This document shows, piece after piece, positions 3,857 through 5,441 of a DNA stretch of 5,441 nucleotides. The DNA is from Dialister sp. CAG:486 (GTDB lineage: Bacteria; Bacillota; Negativicutes; Veillonellales; Dialisteraceae). Both the position numbers and the translations under genes were made by a program. How positions within the stretch are numbered: position 1 is the first letter of the stretch; every line of letters starts with the position of its first letter. The DNA lies in the NCBI GenBank assembly GCA_000434475.1, contig FR879598.1, positions 30,754 through 36,194 of the forward strand, read 5' to 3'. The notes under the pieces were generated by a model. The model was given only the letters and a program-made list of their open reading frames with translations. It ran no database searches and had not been told where the DNA came from.

Positions 3857-5191
3857 TCAATACATCGCCTCATATCCTTCCCCCATCGTGATGAGTCCGA
3901 TGCCCATAGCCTTCATGAGCGGCTCTACGAAGGGGAGATCCCGCAAAAAGAGGTCGTACTGCATCCCCTTTCCTACGACGAGACGTACCTCGAGCGTCGT
4001 TTCCTCCGACAGCCGAAGATCTGCCATCAGCTTCTTCCGATCGACCAGCACGAGATGCGTGAACGCCCGAAGTACGCTCCGAAGCAGGCTGTCGGACGGA
4101 TCGACCCTTTCGAGTGCTCTCACGAGAGAGTACGTCCCCACCCCTGACGGATTTCCATCATAGAGCAGCATGGAGGGGCGTCCTAGCTCCTGCGACCGAT
4201 TTCCCAAAAGCACGAGCGCGACAGGCAGCACTTCGCCAAAAGGCGGAAAGACGCGCTGCTTGCGGATCCTTTGGAGATCGGGATCCTTCATCATGATGCT
4301 GACGCGATTCCCTTCGACCAATCGGTAAAGACCATGCGCTACCCCCATCCATAGATCCCGATGCCCGGTGAGCCAGCCGGCTGCGACAGCCGCGTACGGC
4401 TCCTTCGTATCCGCCGTGAGTCCGAATCGATTGATATAGTCCTTCTGATACAGAAGCTCCGGATGCTTGGCATCTTTTTCCAGGAGCGAGATCAGCTCCG
4501 CGCGCGTCATCTGCGCCGGAGCCTGCGCTCCGCTCACGGGGACGCCGTACAGGCCATGGAAGAGATAAAGACAAAAAACACCGAGCATCCCGCCCAGCTG
4601 CTTCAAAGGAAGAGGCACCGGCTGTCTCCCCGCAGGCGTGAAGTGATCACTTCCTCCGCCGGTGATGAGCGTCACGATGGAGATCCGTGGCAGCTTTTCC
4701 ATGCCGAGCATCTGCAAAAGAAGCGCTTTGTTCAGTGAGGTCTTGAGGCTCCAGCAGCGAAGGAGACGCGAAAGCGGCTTCTCTTTTTCCGGATATGGCC
4801 GGATCTCAAAGAGTGTGAGGCTCTTTCCTTCTTTATCGAGCGTTATAAAATCAAAGTATCCGATCTCCGCCATCGTCCCATCTGTCAGACGTACATCTCC
4901 GTCAAGCGGAATGGCATGGAAAAAGTCCTTTTCCAAAAGCAGCTTCTGCGCCATGCGGCTCCCTCGCTCGGAAGTCTTGCCAATAGCGGTATGCACCATG
5001 CCCCAATTCGTATCCGTCATTTTCAGTGCGTCTGCGTGAGAGACGAGATACGTGCTGATGATGTCCTCATAGGAGCGCCCTGTATCACTCGCCGCCCCGC
5101 CCTCTTGTATATAGTCCTTTACATACAGCTCGCCCGGACGCGCGAGATCCTTCTCCAGCTGACCGATCAATTCCGCTTCTGTGTATGCCAT
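3857..5191 (-). CDS. Hypothetical protein with two tandem copies of a ~215-residue domain; first copy PD-(D/E)XK-like
   Basis: A 444-residue protein of unknown function made of two diverged copies, about 4-219 and 229-444. The copies start alike: TEAELIGQLEKD...LYVKDYI (4-28) and TRAELISLLEKD...LYQKDYI (229-253) share 16 of 25 residues. Matching later marks are SDT/ADT, W63/W281, PLSRLLRCW against SLLRSVLRA, VTLITGGG against VRLVVGKG, and LPLKQLGGMLG against VEPLMKAMGIG. In copy one, IGYFDFITLDKEGKSLTLFE (110-129) followed by IRPY has the D...E-x-(K/R) strand pattern of PD-(D/E)XK nucleases, with D114 or D119, E129 and R131 in place of Lys. Copy two reads MLLYDGNP at the matching place and has lost these acids. 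No signal peptide or clear membrane helix is seen. The ATG at 5191 has GGAGGTG seven bases upstream. The duplication is seen directly; the fold is inferred and no catalytic activity is claimed. Confidence 0.85.
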   Translation of the reverse strand: MAYTEAELIGQLEKDLARPGELYVKDYIQEGGAASDTGRSYEDIISTYLVSHADALKMTDTNWGMVHTAIGKTSERGSRMAQKLLLEKDFFHAIPLDGDVRLTDGTMAEIGYFDFITLDKEGKSLTLFEIRPYPEKEKPLSRLLRCWSLKTSLNKALLLQMLGMEKLPRISIVTLITGGGSDHFTPAGRQPVPLPLKQLGGMLGVFCLYLFHGLYGVPVSGAQAPAQMTRAELISLLEKDAKHPELLYQKDYINRFGLTADTKEPYAAVAAGWLTGHRDLWMGVAHGLYRLVEGNRVSIMMKDPDLQRIRKQRVFPPFGEVLPVALVLLGNRSQELGRPSMLLYDGNPSGVGTYSLVRALERVDPSDSLLRSVLRAFTHLVLVDRKKLMADLRLSEETTLEVRLVVGKGMQYDLFLRDLPFVEPLMKAMGIGLITMGEGYEAMY

Positions 5192-5225
5192 CGTGATCCA
5201 CCTCCACTGCTATTGCTACTATCTT

Positions 5226-5254
5226 ATCATATTTCGGAAACGGGTATAAGGAAA
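5226..5254 (-). promoter_or_regulatory. Possible promoter of the duplicated-domain gene
   Basis: On the minus strand TATGAT (5226-5231) is a good -10 box, about 35 bases before the ATG at 5191. The sequence 17 bases further upstream, TTTCCT (5249-5254), matches the -35 consensus at only 3 of 6 positions. Position makes a promoter likely, because a terminator precedes it at 5325-5364. Confidence 0.35.
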
Positions 5255-5324
5255 TGCCGGAAAATTGCGGGAGCTTCCTTTCCCTTGGATGCACGGAAGG
5301 CAGACGCCAATCATTTCAGGCAAT

Positions 5325-5364
5325 AAAAAAGCCCGCCCCAAGAGCGGATCGTTTCTGGAGCGGG
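5325..5364 (-). terminator. Intrinsic terminator of tRNA-Gly, sharing the tRNA 3' end
   Basis: On the minus strand CCCGCTCCA (5356-5364) pairs with TGGGGCGGG (5332-5340) in a 9-bp stem with one G:U pair and a 15-base loop, followed by CTTTTTTATTG. The upstream arm is the tRNA's own 3' acceptor strand, discriminator base and CCA, so the hairpin competes with the tRNA fold in the nascent transcript. Confidence 0.85.
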
Positions 5365-5429
5365 TGAAGGGAATCGAACCCTCGTAACCAGCTTGGAAGG
5401 CTGGCGCTCTACCATTGAGCTACACCCGC
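5356..5429 (-). tRNA. tRNA-Gly(TCC), complete with encoded CCA
   Basis: Decodes GGA and, by wobble, GGG. On the minus strand, acceptor GCGGGTG (5423-5429) pairs with CACCCGC (5360-5366). D stem GCTC/GAGC encloses AATGGTA. Anticodon stem CCAGC/GCTGG encloses loop CTTCCAA, giving anticodon TCC. The T arm is GAGGG TTCGATT CCCTT with one wobble pair. Discriminator T and CCA are encoded at 5356-5359. The promoter lies outside the window to the right. Confidence 0.97.
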
Positions 5430-5441
5430 ATAAAAATGGTC

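Noticed and set aside
3135..4163. Long plus-strand frame across two genes and the gap between them
   Set aside because: It is antisense to both minus-strand genes, runs through a promoter and a terminator, and gives a low-complexity Phe/Leu/Arg-rich product.
2992..5257. Shared 12-base sequence TATAAGGAAATG at 2992-3003 and 5246-5257
   Set aside because: About one match of this length is expected by chance in a window of this size, and the flanks do not match.
5256..5369. Short plus-strand frame starting ATGCCGGAA with a weak AAGG upstream
   Set aside because: It runs through the tRNA-Gly terminator into the tRNA itself and has no promoter or family resemblance.
1..5441. Genomic island bounded by the two tRNA genes
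   Set aside because: No integrase is present, and no repeat of either tRNA 3' end was found inside the window. A toxin-antitoxin pair beside a tRNA is suggestive but not sufficient.

Overview
The window suggests a mid-GC bacterium of the Bacillota, probably Clostridia or Negativicutes. The evidence is strong GGAGG-type Shine-Dalgarno sites, consensus sigma-A promoters, a tRNA gene with its CCA encoded, and above all a SCIFF ranthipeptide locus, a family typical of those classes. Genus cannot be read reliably from this sequence.

Layout. At the left edge is the 5' two thirds of a tRNA-Pro(CGG) gene on the minus strand, with a perfect consensus promoter. Divergent from it is a plus-strand HigBA-type toxin-antitoxin operon (177-817). 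It has its own promoter, with a perfect inverted repeat lying between the -35 and -10 boxes. The operon ends in two hairpins, the second a canonical terminator, and meets the minus-strand genes head to head. Everything from 905 to 5191 is read from the minus strand.

The central region is a RiPP (ribosomally made, post-translationally modified peptide) locus. The precursor gene is only 55 codons long (2741-2908). It encodes a six-cysteine SCIFF peptide with a strong ribosome binding site and a good promoter overlapped by an inverted repeat. It is followed immediately by an intrinsic terminator. After an unusually long gap of 402 bases comes the radical SAM/SPASM maturase (905-2338), predicted to install a Cys-to-Thr thioether in the peptide. 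The gap holds several short tandem repeats and no credible gene. The terminator should give much more precursor than maturase transcript.

Upstream on the same strand are two genes of unknown function. One (3048-3734) encodes a highly charged protein with a single hydrophobic segment at its extreme C-terminus, and has its own consensus-like promoter. The other (3857-5191) encodes a 444-residue protein built from two diverged copies of one domain of about 215 residues. The first copy carries a core resembling a PD-(D/E)XK nuclease, and the second has lost it. At the right edge is a complete tRNA-Gly(TCC), whose terminator hairpin re-uses the 3' acceptor strand and CCA of the tRNA.

The SCIFF pair and the toxin-antitoxin pair are each clear functional units. 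Nothing in the sequence ties the two unknown genes to the peptide pathway apart from strand and proximity.
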